This document shows, piece after piece, positions 16,506 through 24,961 of a stretch of 64,000 nucleotides of DNA (position 1 is its first letter; each line of letters begins with the position of its first letter). Position numbers and translations under genes: made by a program. Origin of the DNA: an uncultured Eubacteriales bacterium (GTDB lineage Bacteria; Bacillota; Clostridia; Saccharofermentanales; UBA5734); contig CAILLO010000028.1 in assembly GCA_903835065.1 (NCBI GenBank), positions 1 through 64,000 on the forward strand, read 5' to 3'. The notes below the pieces were generated by a model. That model was not told the DNA's origin. It did no database searches and was given only the letters and a program-made list of their open reading frames with translations.

Positions 16506-17984
16506 TCAGTCCTTGAAGCGGGTATCGTCGTCCTGCAGGAACCAGGGCAGGATCCGTCCGTGCTTGCGCTCGCGGGGGGGCGGTTCCGGGGCGGGCGCCG
16601 GGGTCGGCGGAGGCGCGGCTTCGCGGCGGACCGGCTCGGACGGCGTTTCGTCCCACCAGTTCGCGGCCGCCGGCTCGGGTTCGTAGGACGGCTTCGGCTC
16701 CACGGGAGGCGGGGCGGTTGCGGTCTCGAAGGCCGGGTCGACGTCGCGGTCGTCGCCGACGCTGAGGAATCCGCCGTTGGAGGAGCGGTGGGCCGACGGG
16801 GCCGGCGCGGTCGTCGGATGGGCCACGGGAGCCGTCGGTGCGGGCGGGGTCTGGGACGCCGAAGGAGCGGGGGCGCCGGAGCCGTGGGCCAGAAAATCCG
16901 GCACCGCGGAGAATCCGGGGTCGACGTCCGCGAAGGGCGGTTCGGGGGCGCGGGTGGGCGGCACGGCGGGCGGTGGGGCGGAGGACCGGGCGCCGGGGCG
17001 CATGCCCGCGGGCAGCGTCGTCCGCTCGAAGCCGCTGGCGATCACGGTGATCATGATCTCATCGGTCATGTTGGGGTCGATCACGGCGCCGAAGATGATG
17101 TCGGCTTCGGGAGAGACCGTGTCGCGGACGACGGAGGCGGCTTCATCGACTTCACGGAGCTTCATGTCGCGGCCGCCGGTGAAGTTGATGATCACGCCCT
17201 TGGCGCCGTCGATCGACGTGTCGAGCAGCGGACTGTTGATCGCCTGGCGGATCGCGACGGAGGCGCGGTTCTCGCCCGACGCGCGGCCGATCCCCATGTG
17301 GCAGACGCCGGCGCAGGTCATGATCCGCTTCACGTCGGCGAGGTCGAGGTTGATCAGGCCGGGGATCGCGACGAGGTCGGAGATTCCCTGGACGCCGAAG
17401 CGGAGCACCTGGTCGGCCATCGTGAAGGCCTCGTCGATCGTCGTGTCGGCGGTCGCGACCTCGAGCAGCTTGTCGTTGGGCACCACGATCAGGGAGTCGA
17501 CGTACTTCTCCATCTCGCGGATGCCCTTCTCGGCGTTCTGCATGCGGCGCGAGCCCTCGAAGCGGAAGGGGCGCGTCACGATGCCCACGGTCAGGATGCC
17601 GAGCTCCTTGGCGACCTGGGCGATGATGGGGGCGCCGCCGGTGCCGGTGCCGCCGCCCATTCCGGCAGTGATGAAGAGCATGTCGCAGGCGCGGACGGCC
17701 TGCGCGATCTCGTCCTTGGATTCGGAGGCCGCGCGTTCCCCGATCTCCGGGTTCGCCCCGGCGCCGAGGCCCCGGGTCAGCTTCTCGCCGATCTGGATCC
17801 GAAGCGAGGCGTGCGTGCGCTGCAGGGCCTGGTTGTCGGTGTTGATCGTGATGAACTCGATGCCCTTCACGTCGCCCTCGATCATCCGGTCGACCGCATT
17901 GCAGCCGCCCCCGCCGATGCCGATCACCTTGATCGTCGCGTAGCTGTCGTTCTCCATGCCGTAGTTCATTCGATAATCGGCCAA
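16506..17984 (-). CDS. ftsZ: cell division protein FtsZ with an unusually long C-terminal linker
   Basis: 492 residues against about 350-400 in most Bacillota. FtsZ is the tubulin-like GTPase that forms the division ring. The signature [17 protein letters not shown] and the T7 loop [11 protein letters not shown] are intact. After about residue 325 comes a ~150-residue Pro/Ala-rich disordered linker, ending in a recognisable C-terminal peptide ILPWFLQ that normally binds FtsA/SepF/ZipA. The TTG at 17982-17984 has AAGGGGG 7 nt upstream; the first ATG would be 22 nt away from it. It is the last gene of the dcw cluster, with its own promoter. No ftsA is present. Confidence 0.96.
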   Translation of the reverse strand: MADYRMNYGMENDSYATIKVIGIGGGGCNAVDRMIEGDVKGIEFITINTDNQALQRTHASLRIQIGEKLTRGLGAGANPEIGERAASESKDEIAQAVRACDMLFITAGMGGGTGTGGAPIIAQVAKELGILTVGIVTRPFRFEGSRRMQNAEKGIREMEKYVDSLIVVPNDKLLEVATADTTIDEAFTMADQVLRFGVQGISDLVAIPGLINLDLADVKRIMTCAGVCHMGIGRASGENRASVAIRQAINSPLLDTSIDGAKGVIINFTGGRDMKLREVDEAASVVRDTVSPEADIIFGAVIDPNMTDEIMITVIASGFERTTLPAGMRPGARSSAPPPAVPPTRAPEPPFADVDPGFSAVPDFLAHGSGAPAPSASQTPPAPTAPVAHPTTAPAPSAHRSSNGGFLSVGDDRDVDPAFETATAPPPVEPKPSYEPEPAAANWWDETPSEPVRREAAPPPTPAPAPEPPPRERKHGRILPWFLQDDDTRFKD

Positions 17985-18036
17985 TTCGCTACCCCCTTCG
18001 TGGAGTGCGCCGGATCTACCGGTCGGGTCTCCCACC

Positions 18037-18065
18037 ATTCTACACTACGCGCCCCGCTGCAACAA
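18037..18065 (-). promoter_or_regulatory. ftsZ promoter
   Basis: Minus strand: TTGTTG (18060-18065), a 17-nt spacer, then TAGAAT (18037-18042), in the gap between sbp and ftsZ. Confidence 0.6.
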
Positions 18066-18095
18066 CGGATTGTGTCCGGTCGATCGGCGCGAACG

Positions 18096-18470
18096 CTACA
18101 TCTTGTTTTCGATAGGGTCCGGAGCGGCGCCGGCCGGCTTGCGGAACCGTTCGAGCCAGGTCCTGCGGATGAAGGAGAAGTTGAGGAACAGGCGGTTGCC
18201 GAACGCGAACACGGCCGCCAGGTACAGCGGGATGCCGAGCTGGTCGCCGAGGGCCGCCAGGGCGACGGCGATCAGGCCGTTGCCGAGAAGGCCGGTGACG
18301 AACAGGGGCATGTCGAACTTGTTCTGCATGTTGGCGGAAATGGCGCCCACGATCGAGTCGGTGGCGGCCAGGATTCCGACGGCCACGTAGGTCGAGTACG
18401 CCTGGGGAATGTCGACGTTGAGGAAGATCCCGATGATCAGTCCGATGACGAGTCCGAGCAGTGCCAGCAT
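18096..18470 (-). CDS. sbp: small basic protein Sbp (DUF1290)
   Basis: 124 residues with about four hydrophobic segments and a basic C terminus (RTWLERFRKPAG). The start MLALLGLVIGLIIGIFLNV and the VAVGILAATDSIVGAI segment match the Sbp/DUF1290 family found in dcw clusters of Gram-positive bacteria beside ftsQ. Its role is not established. The ATG has AAGGGGG 7 nt upstream. Confidence 0.88.
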   Translation of the reverse strand: MLALLGLVIGLIIGIFLNVDIPQAYSTYVAVGILAATDSIVGAISANMQNKFDMPLFVTGLLGNGLIAVALAALGDQLGIPLYLAAVFAFGNRLFLNFSFIRRTWLERFRKPAGAAPDPIENKM

Positions 18471-18483
18471 GGAGAGGCCCCCT

Positions 18484-19299
18484 TCATTTCCCGTCGGGCA
18501 CGAACCGGTTCTGGTCGCCCGACAGATCCAGTATACCGCTTCCGACGTCGTCGAACTTGCCCTGGAGGATGGCGTACCGCAGCATGGTCATGTCGGTCGT
18601 CGCGTTGCGCGGGTCGTCCTCGCGCACAAGCAGATCCCGGCCCGTCGCGGGCAGACGCACGGTGAGGTAGATCAAGCCGTCGGCCGCGGGTCGGACGGAC
18701 GTCACGACCGACAGGAGCTTCAGGTCCCCGCGGGTGTCCGCGTCGGCTTCGAGGACGGCGGAGAGCAGCAGCAGGGCGTCGTCCAGCGCGGCCGGGCGGT
18801 CGACCTCGACGGAGCCGCCGAGCAGGTAGCGCGTGATGCCGATTCCCTCCACGAGCGGGATGCCTGCGGGCGGATCCCCCTGGAGGACCTGGACGGCGAC
18901 GCGGTCGGCATCGATAACCACCACGGCGTCGTGGGCCGCGAGATAGGCGACTTCCACGCGCTCGACCGCTTCGATGGAGACGCGTCCGGGATACCGGTAG
19001 CGGACCTGGACGGAGCGCAGATAGGGGTTCGCTTCGAGGAGATGCTGTTCGGCCCCGCCGTAGCGCAGCCCGATCAGGGCGGACAGGTCCCCCCCGATTC
19101 CCTTGAGGAACGACCGGCCCGCGACGATCCCGCTTTCGGCGACCAGCGCCTGCGAGTCGAGCTTGCGCGTGCCCGAGACGTCGACGCTCCCGACGCGGAA
19201 CGCGGGCGAGAGCGCCACGAGCAGCGCACCCGCGAGCACGACGACGAGGACGACGAGGAGGGCGACACGGTCGGCGAGGATTCCGGGCATGCGTTTCAT
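18484..19299 (-). CDS. ftsQ: cell division protein FtsQ/DivIB
   Basis: 271 residues: a short cytoplasmic tail, one membrane segment (VALLVVLVVVLAGALLVAL, about residues 11-30), a POTRA domain beginning AFRVGSVDVSGTRKLDSQAL, and the FtsQ beta domain. FtsQ links FtsL/FtsB and the division transpeptidase to the septal ring. The ATG overlaps the TGA of the phosphodiesterase gene (ATGA). Sequence conservation is low, as usual in the family; position and architecture support the call. Confidence 0.88.
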   Translation of the reverse strand: MKRMPGILADRVALLVVLVVVLAGALLVALSPAFRVGSVDVSGTRKLDSQALVAESGIVAGRSFLKGIGGDLSALIGLRYGGAEQHLLEANPYLRSVQVRYRYPGRVSIEAVERVEVAYLAAHDAVVVIDADRVAVQVLQGDPPAGIPLVEGIGITRYLLGGSVEVDRPAALDDALLLLSAVLEADADTRGDLKLLSVVTSVRPAADGLIYLTVRLPATGRDLLVREDDPRNATTDMTMLRYAILQGKFDDVGSGILDLSGDQNRFVPDGK

Positions 19300-20024
19300 C
19301 GTGGGGCGATCCTTTCGGGGAATCCGGTGATGATTCCGTCGACGCCGATCGAGAGCATGCGGGCGAGCGGAGCGCGGCGGTCGAGCGTCCACGGGTCGAC
19401 CTTCGCGCCGGCGGCGTGGGCGCGCGACACGCGGGTCGCGTCGAGGGAGCGGAAATACGGGTGAAGGTAGGCGTAGAACGGCGTGCCGTCGGGCGACCTC
19501 CGCGCGAGCTGGCGCCAGGCCGCGGCGTCGAGTCGCTCGACGAGGAGGGCGCGGGGGAAACAGGGCAGGAGCCGCGCCGCTTCGTCGATGGCCGATGCGT
19601 CGAAGCTCGAGAGAATCGTGCGGGCGGGGTCGAGTCGGTCCCGGACGAGTTCCGCGACGGCGGCGGGCAGACGGGGGTCGACGTCCGGCGCACCCTTGAG
19701 CTCGATGTCGAGCCAGAGCCCGAAGGAAGCCACGAAGACCACGACTTCGGACAGGAGCGGAATGCGTTCGTCCTGGAATCCGGGGCCGAACCAGGAGCCG
19801 AAATCGAGCGTCCGGAGGTCGGCGAGGGTCATCTTCGAGGCGATCCCCTTGCCGTCGCTCGTGCGCATCACGTCTTCATCGTGCAGGACGATCACCGCAC
19901 CGTCCGCTGACAGCTGGACATCGAGCTCGAGTCCGTCGGCCCCGAGCTCCTGCGCGCGTCGGAAGGCTGCCATGGTGTTCTCGGGCGCGTGCCCCGACGC
20001 CCCGCGGTGCGCGAGGACGATCAT
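19296..20024 (-). CDS. ugpQ: cytoplasmic glycerophosphodiester phosphodiesterase
   Basis: 242 residues of a GDPD TIM barrel: catalytic HRG at the start (LAHRGASGHAPENTMAAF), ELDVQLSADGAVIVLHDE carrying metal-binding Glu, Asp and His, and LDIELKG later. There is no signal peptide, so it acts in the cytoplasm and releases sn-glycerol-3-phosphate from glycerophosphodiesters. It is embedded between murG and ftsQ with ATGA overlaps on both sides, so it is co-translated with the wall and division genes. This position is unusual. Confidence 0.93.
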   Translation of the reverse strand: MIVLAHRGASGHAPENTMAAFRRAQELGADGLELDVQLSADGAVIVLHDEDVMRTSDGKGIASKMTLADLRTLDFGSWFGPGFQDERIPLLSEVVVFVASFGLWLDIELKGAPDVDPRLPAAVAELVRDRLDPARTILSSFDASAIDEAARLLPCFPRALLVERLDAAAWRQLARRSPDGTPFYAYLHPYFRSLDATRVSRAHAAGAKVDPWTLDRRAPLARMLSIGVDGIITGFPERIAPR

Positions 20025-21148
20025 TCCGCCCGCCCCTTCCCCGCCGCCTCGAGCAGGCAGTCGGCGATGCGGTCGGCGGCATCCTCGCCCGCGAGGGTCT
20101 TCGCCGCGGCCGCCATGCGAAGGCACCGGCCGCTGTCGGGCAGGATCTCCGCGAGCAGGCGCCGCAATTCCGGTCCGTCGCACCGTCCGTCCGGCAGGAG
20201 TACGGCGGCGCCGACGTCGGACAGCGACCGCGCGTTGAAGGTCTGGTGGTCGTTGGCCGCGTATGGGTACGGAACGAGGACCGACGGCTTGCCGAGCGCC
20301 GCGATCTCGGAGCAGGAGCCGGCTCCTGCGCGGCAGACGATCAGGTCCGCGGCGGCCATGGCCAGGTGCGGGTCGTCGAGGTACGCGACGAGCTTGAACT
20401 CGTCGGACCGGCCCTGTAGGAAGGCGGATTCGGAAACGCACTCGGCGTTCAACGCTTCGCCGGAGGAGAGCAGGATTCGCGCGCCGCAGGGGGCGGGGCC
20501 CTCACGCAGCATCGAGAGGACCGCGCGGTTGATCGCGCGGGCCCCGAGACTGCCCCCGAAGGCGAGCACGAAGCGGGATTCGGGAGGGATGCCCAGCGCC
20601 AGGCGGGCCTCGTCGCGGTCGACGTGGAAGAACTCGGGGCGGACGGGATAGCCGGTCCGCAGTACGGCCACGCGCTTCGGATAGGCGTCCTCGAAGCCCG
20701 GGAAACTGGTGCACATGAAGCGCGCGCGCCGGGAGAGAACGCGGTTGGCGCGGCCGGGGTACGCGTTCTGCTCGTGGAGCACCACGGGGATGCGCAGGCG
20801 GTTCGCGGCGGCGACGACGGGGCCGCAGACGTAGCCGCCCGTGCCGAACACGACGTCGGGCCGGAATTCCGACAGCAGGCGGAGCGCCTCGCGGCGGCCC
20901 GCGACGAGGTCGGCCAGGGACTTCAGCGCGGCGAACGAGATCCTCCTCGGGAACCCGCTCGCGCGGATCGGGCGGAACGCGAACCCGGCGCGGGGCACGA
21001 CGCGTGACTCGAGGCCGCGCGAGGTGCCGATGAAAAGGACCTCGGCGTCGGGGCGGCGGAGGCGCAGGGCCGCGGCGACCGCGAGGGCCGGGTGGATGTG
21101 CCCGCTGGTTCCGCCGGCCGCGACCGCGACCCGGAGGGGCGCGCTCAC
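20021..21148 (-). CDS. murG: UDP-GlcNAc:lipid I N-acetylglucosamine transferase
   Basis: 375 residues. MurG turns lipid I into lipid II at the inner face of the membrane. Motifs include AAGGTSGHIHPALAVA, FGTGGYVCGPVV, LHEQNAYPGRANR, FGGSLGARAIN and the C-terminal donor-binding CRAGAGSCSEIAALGKPSVL with YPYAANDHQ. I chose the GTG at 21146-21148, which overlaps the ftsW stop (GTGA) and has AAGGA 9 nt upstream. Confidence 0.97.
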   Translation of the reverse strand: MSAPLRVAVAAGGTSGHIHPALAVAAALRLRRPDAEVLFIGTSRGLESRVVPRAGFAFRPIRASGFPRRISFAALKSLADLVAGRREALRLLSEFRPDVVFGTGGYVCGPVVAAANRLRIPVVLHEQNAYPGRANRVLSRRARFMCTSFPGFEDAYPKRVAVLRTGYPVRPEFFHVDRDEARLALGIPPESRFVLAFGGSLGARAINRAVLSMLREGPAPCGARILLSSGEALNAECVSESAFLQGRSDEFKLVAYLDDPHLAMAAADLIVCRAGAGSCSEIAALGKPSVLVPYPYAANDHQTFNARSLSDVGAAVLLPDGRCDGPELRRLLAEILPDSGRCLRMAAAAKTLAGEDAADRIADCLLEAAGKGRAE

Positions 21149-22443
21149 CGGAAGCCGTCCTTCCCCGGCAGCATCGCGTTCGTCCGGGACGTCCGGGACA
21201 CGGCGAGGATGACGCCGACGGCGGCGAGGAACATCAGGTTGCTGCTGCCTCCGTAGCTGAAGAACGGCAGCGAGATGCCGGTCGGCGGGATCGAGTTGGT
21301 CGCGACGCCGATGTTCAGCAGTGCCTGCACCACGAGCAGGGTCGTGTACCCTGCCGCGAGCACGTATCCGAACGTGCCGCCCGCCTTCCGCGCGATGACC
21401 GCGCCGCGGAATAGCAGGACGAGGAAGAGCGCCAGTACGAGGATGGCGCCGAGCATGCCGAGTTCCTCGCCGATGATGGCGAAGATGTAGTCGTTGTAGG
21501 ACATCGGAAGATAGCCGAACTTCTGGCGTCCGAGACCGAGGCCGACGCCGGTGAGGCCACCGGCCCCGATGGCCTGCAGCGCCTGTTTCGTCTGCCACAG
21601 CAGGTCGTCGCTGGCCTGTTCCGGGTGGAAGAAGACGGAGAAGCGGCCGGCGATGTAGGTCAGGTTGGTGTATTTCTGGAGGGATTCCGGCAGGTACGGG
21701 AGCAGGGATGGGAGCATCGCGACGAGCAGGAGCCCCAGGACCAGCGCGACGACGACGAGGATCGCGAGTCCGGCGAGGAGGATGCGCGGACGGGCGCCCG
21801 ACACGCACACGACGGCGGCGAACACGAGCGTCAGGATGACCATGCCGCTCATGTGCGGTTCCATGGCGATCGGCACCAGCCAGAAGAGGAGGCAGAAGAA
21901 GGGCAGGAAGAACTCCACCCACAGGGCCGCGCGGAAGGTCCGGAAGGGCGTGGCCCGTTCGAGGCCGCCCGAGGCGCGCAGGCGCTCGATCCGGCTGTAG
22001 TAGACCGCCAGGCAGAAGACGAGCAGGACCTTCGCGATCTCGCTGGGCTGGACCTGGATGCCGCCGAGGGAGAACCAGCGGCGGGCGCCGCCCGAAACCG
22101 CGCCGATGTGGGGGACGAGGACCAGGCAGAGGATGCCGAAGGTGCCGACGTAGGCGAGCAGGCCGATCCAGGCCCGGTTGTAGAGGCGGGGGTTCACCAG
22201 ACTCACGAGGAAGCAGACGGCGGCGCCGATCAGCGTGAAGACGAACTGCTTGCCGAAGAAGTAGAGGGGCGAATCGTCGCGGGACAGGCCCTCGCTCATG
22301 CTCGCGGACAGCAGCATGACGAGTCCGAAGCAGACGAGCGCGAGGACGACGACCGCGAAGAGCGCGTCGACCGGTCCCGGGCGCGCGCCCGGGACTGGAA
22401 GGGGGCCGGCCGCGCGGGGCCTGTCGTTTCTCGGCTGCTTCAT
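21145..22443 (-). CDS. ftsW: septal peptidoglycan glycosyltransferase FtsW
   Basis: 432 residues with about ten membrane segments, a SEDS-family polymerase of lipid II. Family marks include GGARRWFSLGGIQVQPSEIAK (shown in part: QPSEIAK), GLGRQKFGYLP, NDYIFAIIGEELG and the C-terminal PFFSYGGSSNL. The catalytic Asp equivalent of RodA Asp280 falls in the loop before these. The N terminus carries a ~35-residue Pro/Arg-rich cytoplasmic tail. It works with the PBP encoded in this cluster. Confidence 0.96.
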   Translation of the reverse strand: MKQPRNDRPRAAGPLPVPGARPGPVDALFAVVVLALVCFGLVMLLSASMSEGLSRDDSPLYFFGKQFVFTLIGAAVCFLVSLVNPRLYNRAWIGLLAYVGTFGILCLVLVPHIGAVSGGARRWFSLGGIQVQPSEIAKVLLVFCLAVYYSRIERLRASGGLERATPFRTFRAALWVEFFLPFFCLLFWLVPIAMEPHMSGMVILTLVFAAVVCVSGARPRILLAGLAILVVVALVLGLLLVAMLPSLLPYLPESLQKYTNLTYIAGRFSVFFHPEQASDDLLWQTKQALQAIGAGGLTGVGLGLGRQKFGYLPMSYNDYIFAIIGEELGMLGAILVLALFLVLLFRGAVIARKAGGTFGYVLAAGYTTLLVVQALLNIGVATNSIPPTGISLPFFSYGGSSNLMFLAAVGVILAVSRTSRTNAMLPGKDGFR

Positions 22444-22451
22444 GCGTCCTC

Positions 22452-23456
22452 CTAGAGAAGGATGGACAGGGCGGCCACCGCGCACCCGACGACCGCGACC
22501 GAACAGAAGACCAGAACGATCTTCCGCTCGCTCCAGCCTCCGAGCTCGTAGTGGTGGTGGATCGGGGACATCCGGAAGATGCGGGTCTTCGTGCGCTTGT
22601 ACCAGAACACCTGCAGCGCCACGGAGCCCGCGTCGAGCACGTAGACGATGCCGGCCGGGATCAGGATCCAGGGGCAGCCCATCAGGATCGAGACGCCGGC
22701 GACGCCGGCGCCGAGCGCCATGGAGCCCGTGTCGCCCATGAAGACCCGAGCGGGGTGGCGGTTGTAGAACAGGAAGCCGAGGCAGCCGCCGACCATCGAG
22801 AACGCGAAGTAGGCGATCGCGCGGCGGTCGTCGATGTCCGCGGGCAGCGCGAGCGAGAGCAGGCCGAGGGTGGTGGCGACGACGGCGGTGACCGAGGAGG
22901 CGAGTCCGTCGACGCCGTCGGTGATGTTGACGGCATTGGTGACGATGTACAGGAAGGCGACGAGGAAGGCGCCGTAGGTGGCCTTGCCCCAGCCGACGAG
23001 CTCGATCGGCTCCGATCCGTTCGTGAACGGGAGGACGATCACGAGGTTCATGTCCGAGAAGTAGAGCAGGTAGACGCTGAAGGCGGTCGCGATCGAGATC
23101 AGCAGCGCGGACTTCGCAAGTACGGAAAGACCCTTCCGGTCGATGCGGACCTTGATGTAATCGTCGAGGAAGCCGACGAAGGCGAATCCGGCCATCATGA
23201 ACGTAAGGGCGGGCAGTTGGTCGAACTGCGGGAACAGGAGCGGACCGAGGAGCCCGAACACGACGATCGGCACGAGGAACAGCAGGCCGCCGAACGTGGG
23301 CGTGCCGCTCTTCGACAGGTGCGACTTCGGACCATCGTCGCGGACGACCTGCCCGACCTTCAGGCGGCGCAGCAGCGGCATCCCGGGGATGCCGACGAGG
23401 ATGGTGGCCAGCGCCATGCCGACCGCGAGGACAAGTGACTTGAGGAGAGGCGTCAT
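22452..23456 (-). CDS. mraY: phospho-N-acetylmuramoyl-pentapeptide transferase
   Basis: 334 residues, about ten membrane helices. MraY makes lipid I from UDP-MurNAc-pentapeptide and undecaprenyl phosphate. Conserved sites include DDGPKSHLSKSGTPTFGG, GFLDDYIKV (the DD pair), NAVNITDGVDGLA, MGDTGSMALG and the HHH motif MSPIHHHYELGGW. The ATG overlaps the murF stop. In most Bacillota murD follows mraY; here ftsW follows 8 nt away and murD is absent. Confidence 0.97.
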   Translation of the reverse strand: MTPLLKSLVLAVGMALATILVGIPGMPLLRRLKVGQVVRDDGPKSHLSKSGTPTFGGLLFLVPIVVFGLLGPLLFPQFDQLPALTFMMAGFAFVGFLDDYIKVRIDRKGLSVLAKSALLISIATAFSVYLLYFSDMNLVIVLPFTNGSEPIELVGWGKATYGAFLVAFLYIVTNAVNITDGVDGLASSVTAVVATTLGLLSLALPADIDDRRAIAYFAFSMVGGCLGFLFYNRHPARVFMGDTGSMALGAGVAGVSILMGCPWILIPAGIVYVLDAGSVALQVFWYKRTKTRIFRMSPIHHHYELGGWSERKIVLVFCSVAVVGCAVAALSILL

Positions 23457-24961
23457 GCGGGGTCCTCCTTGCCGTCGTCGTATCGGGCGGCCACGGCGCG
23501 CGCCACCTTCTCCATCCCGAAGGACCGGGAGCCCTTCACGAGAAGGACGTCTCCGTCCTGGACCGCTTCGAGCAGGCCGTCCAGCAGTCCGCCGGCGTCG
23601 GGCGCGCAGACCGCTGCGGCGCCGGGGGCGGCGGCCGAGCTGAATCCGTCCGCGAAGCGGCCCGCGTGCGGGCCGGTCACGAAGACGAGGGAGATCCCCT
23701 CGCGGGCGGCGGCGGCTCCGGCCGCGAAGTGCGCGGCCTCGGCATGCGCTCCGAGTTCGTTCATTCCGCCGAGCGCTGCCACGGCGCGACGGCCGGAGGC
23801 GATCGCCCGCTGGGCGGCGAAGGCGGCCTCCATGGACTCGGGGCTCGCGTTGTAGGAATCGTCGATGAGGACGAGGCGCCCGTAGTTGGAGATGCGCATG
23901 CGGGATCCCGTGGGTTCGAACGCGGCGATTCCGGACGCGGCCGAGGCGTCGGACACGCCCTCCCAGGCGGCGGCGGCGAAGCCGAACAGCGCATTTCGGA
24001 CGGCATGGATTCCGGGAATCGGCACGAACGCGTCCCGGACCTCCCGGACCCCCTCCCCGACCGACACCTCGACGTCGAAGCGCGTCCCGTCCCGTCCGAC
24101 CCGGATCCTTCGCGCGACGAGCGACCGGGAGACGGAGGCGGGCAGGCGGGCGTCGGCGGACGCCTCGGTGCGGAGGGCCGTCAGGGCGGCGCGCCGGCCC
24201 GTGGCGGGCAGGACGCCGGTGGCGGACACCGTCTCCGAAAAGCCGCGAAGATAGGGGTCGTCGAGATTCAGGAAGAGCGGGCCATCGGTCGCGAGGCCTT
24301 CGGCGATCTCGAGCTTGGCGGCGAGGATGCCCTCCCGCGAGCCGAGATACTCGATGTGCGCTGTTCCGATGTTGGTCACCGCCGCCGCGTCGGGACGCGC
24401 GATGCGCGTCAGCGCCGCGATTTCGCCCTTCGCGCGCATGCCCATCTCGACGACGAGGTCCTGGTGGCGGTCATCGGCTTCGAGCAGCGTCTTCGGCAGG
24501 CCGATCTCGTTGTTGAGGTTGCCGGCCGTCCGGTGGACCGACCGCTCGCCGGCGAGGGCGGCGGCGACCAGGTCGCGCGTCGAGGTCTTGCCGACGCTGC
24601 CGGTCACGGCCAGCACGTGCGCGTGCAGTGTCGTGCGATACCACGCGGCGATCCGCTGGTAGGCGGTGAGCGTGTCGTCGACGAGCAGCGCGGGCACGGG
24701 CCGGTCGGGGTGGCGGGCGAGCGCGGCGAGCAGGCGCGGCGCGTCGCTCGCGCACAGAGCGGAGGCGCCGGCATCGAGCGCGGCGTCGAGGAAGTCGTGG
24801 CCGTCGAATTTCTCGCCCTTAAGGGCCAGATAGAACTCGCCGGGCCGGAGCAGGCGCGAATCGGTCGAGACGCCGTGGACGCAGGCGCCCTGCGCCGGCG
24901 GGAAACCGACGAGCCGCGCGCCGGTGCACGCGAAGAGGTCTGTCAGCGGGACGGGTCTCAT
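23453..24961 (-). CDS. murF: UDP-MurNAc-tripeptide:D-Ala-D-Ala ligase
   Basis: 502 residues. MurF adds D-alanyl-D-alanine to the UDP-MurNAc tripeptide. It has a Mur ligase N-terminal domain (VSTDSRLLRPGEFYLALKG), the P-loop LAVTGSVGKTSTRDLVAA, the NLNNEIGLP segment, VTNIGTAHIEYLGS in the central domain and LIDDSYNASPESM at the start of the C-terminal domain. The ATG overlaps the murE stop (ATGA), with CGGAG 7 nt upstream. Confidence 0.97.
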   Translation of the reverse strand: MRPVPLTDLFACTGARLVGFPPAQGACVHGVSTDSRLLRPGEFYLALKGEKFDGHDFLDAALDAGASALCASDAPRLLAALARHPDRPVPALLVDDTLTAYQRIAAWYRTTLHAHVLAVTGSVGKTSTRDLVAAALAGERSVHRTAGNLNNEIGLPKTLLEADDRHQDLVVEMGMRAKGEIAALTRIARPDAAAVTNIGTAHIEYLGSREGILAAKLEIAEGLATDGPLFLNLDDPYLRGFSETVSATGVLPATGRRAALTALRTEASADARLPASVSRSLVARRIRVGRDGTRFDVEVSVGEGVREVRDAFVPIPGIHAVRNALFGFAAAAWEGVSDASAASGIAAFEPTGSRMRISNYGRLVLIDDSYNASPESMEAAFAAQRAIASGRRAVAALGGMNELGAHAEAAHFAAGAAAAREGISLVFVTGPHAGRFADGFSSAAAPGAAAVCAPDAGGLLDGLLEAVQDGDVLLVKGSRSFGMEKVARAVAARYDDGKEDPA

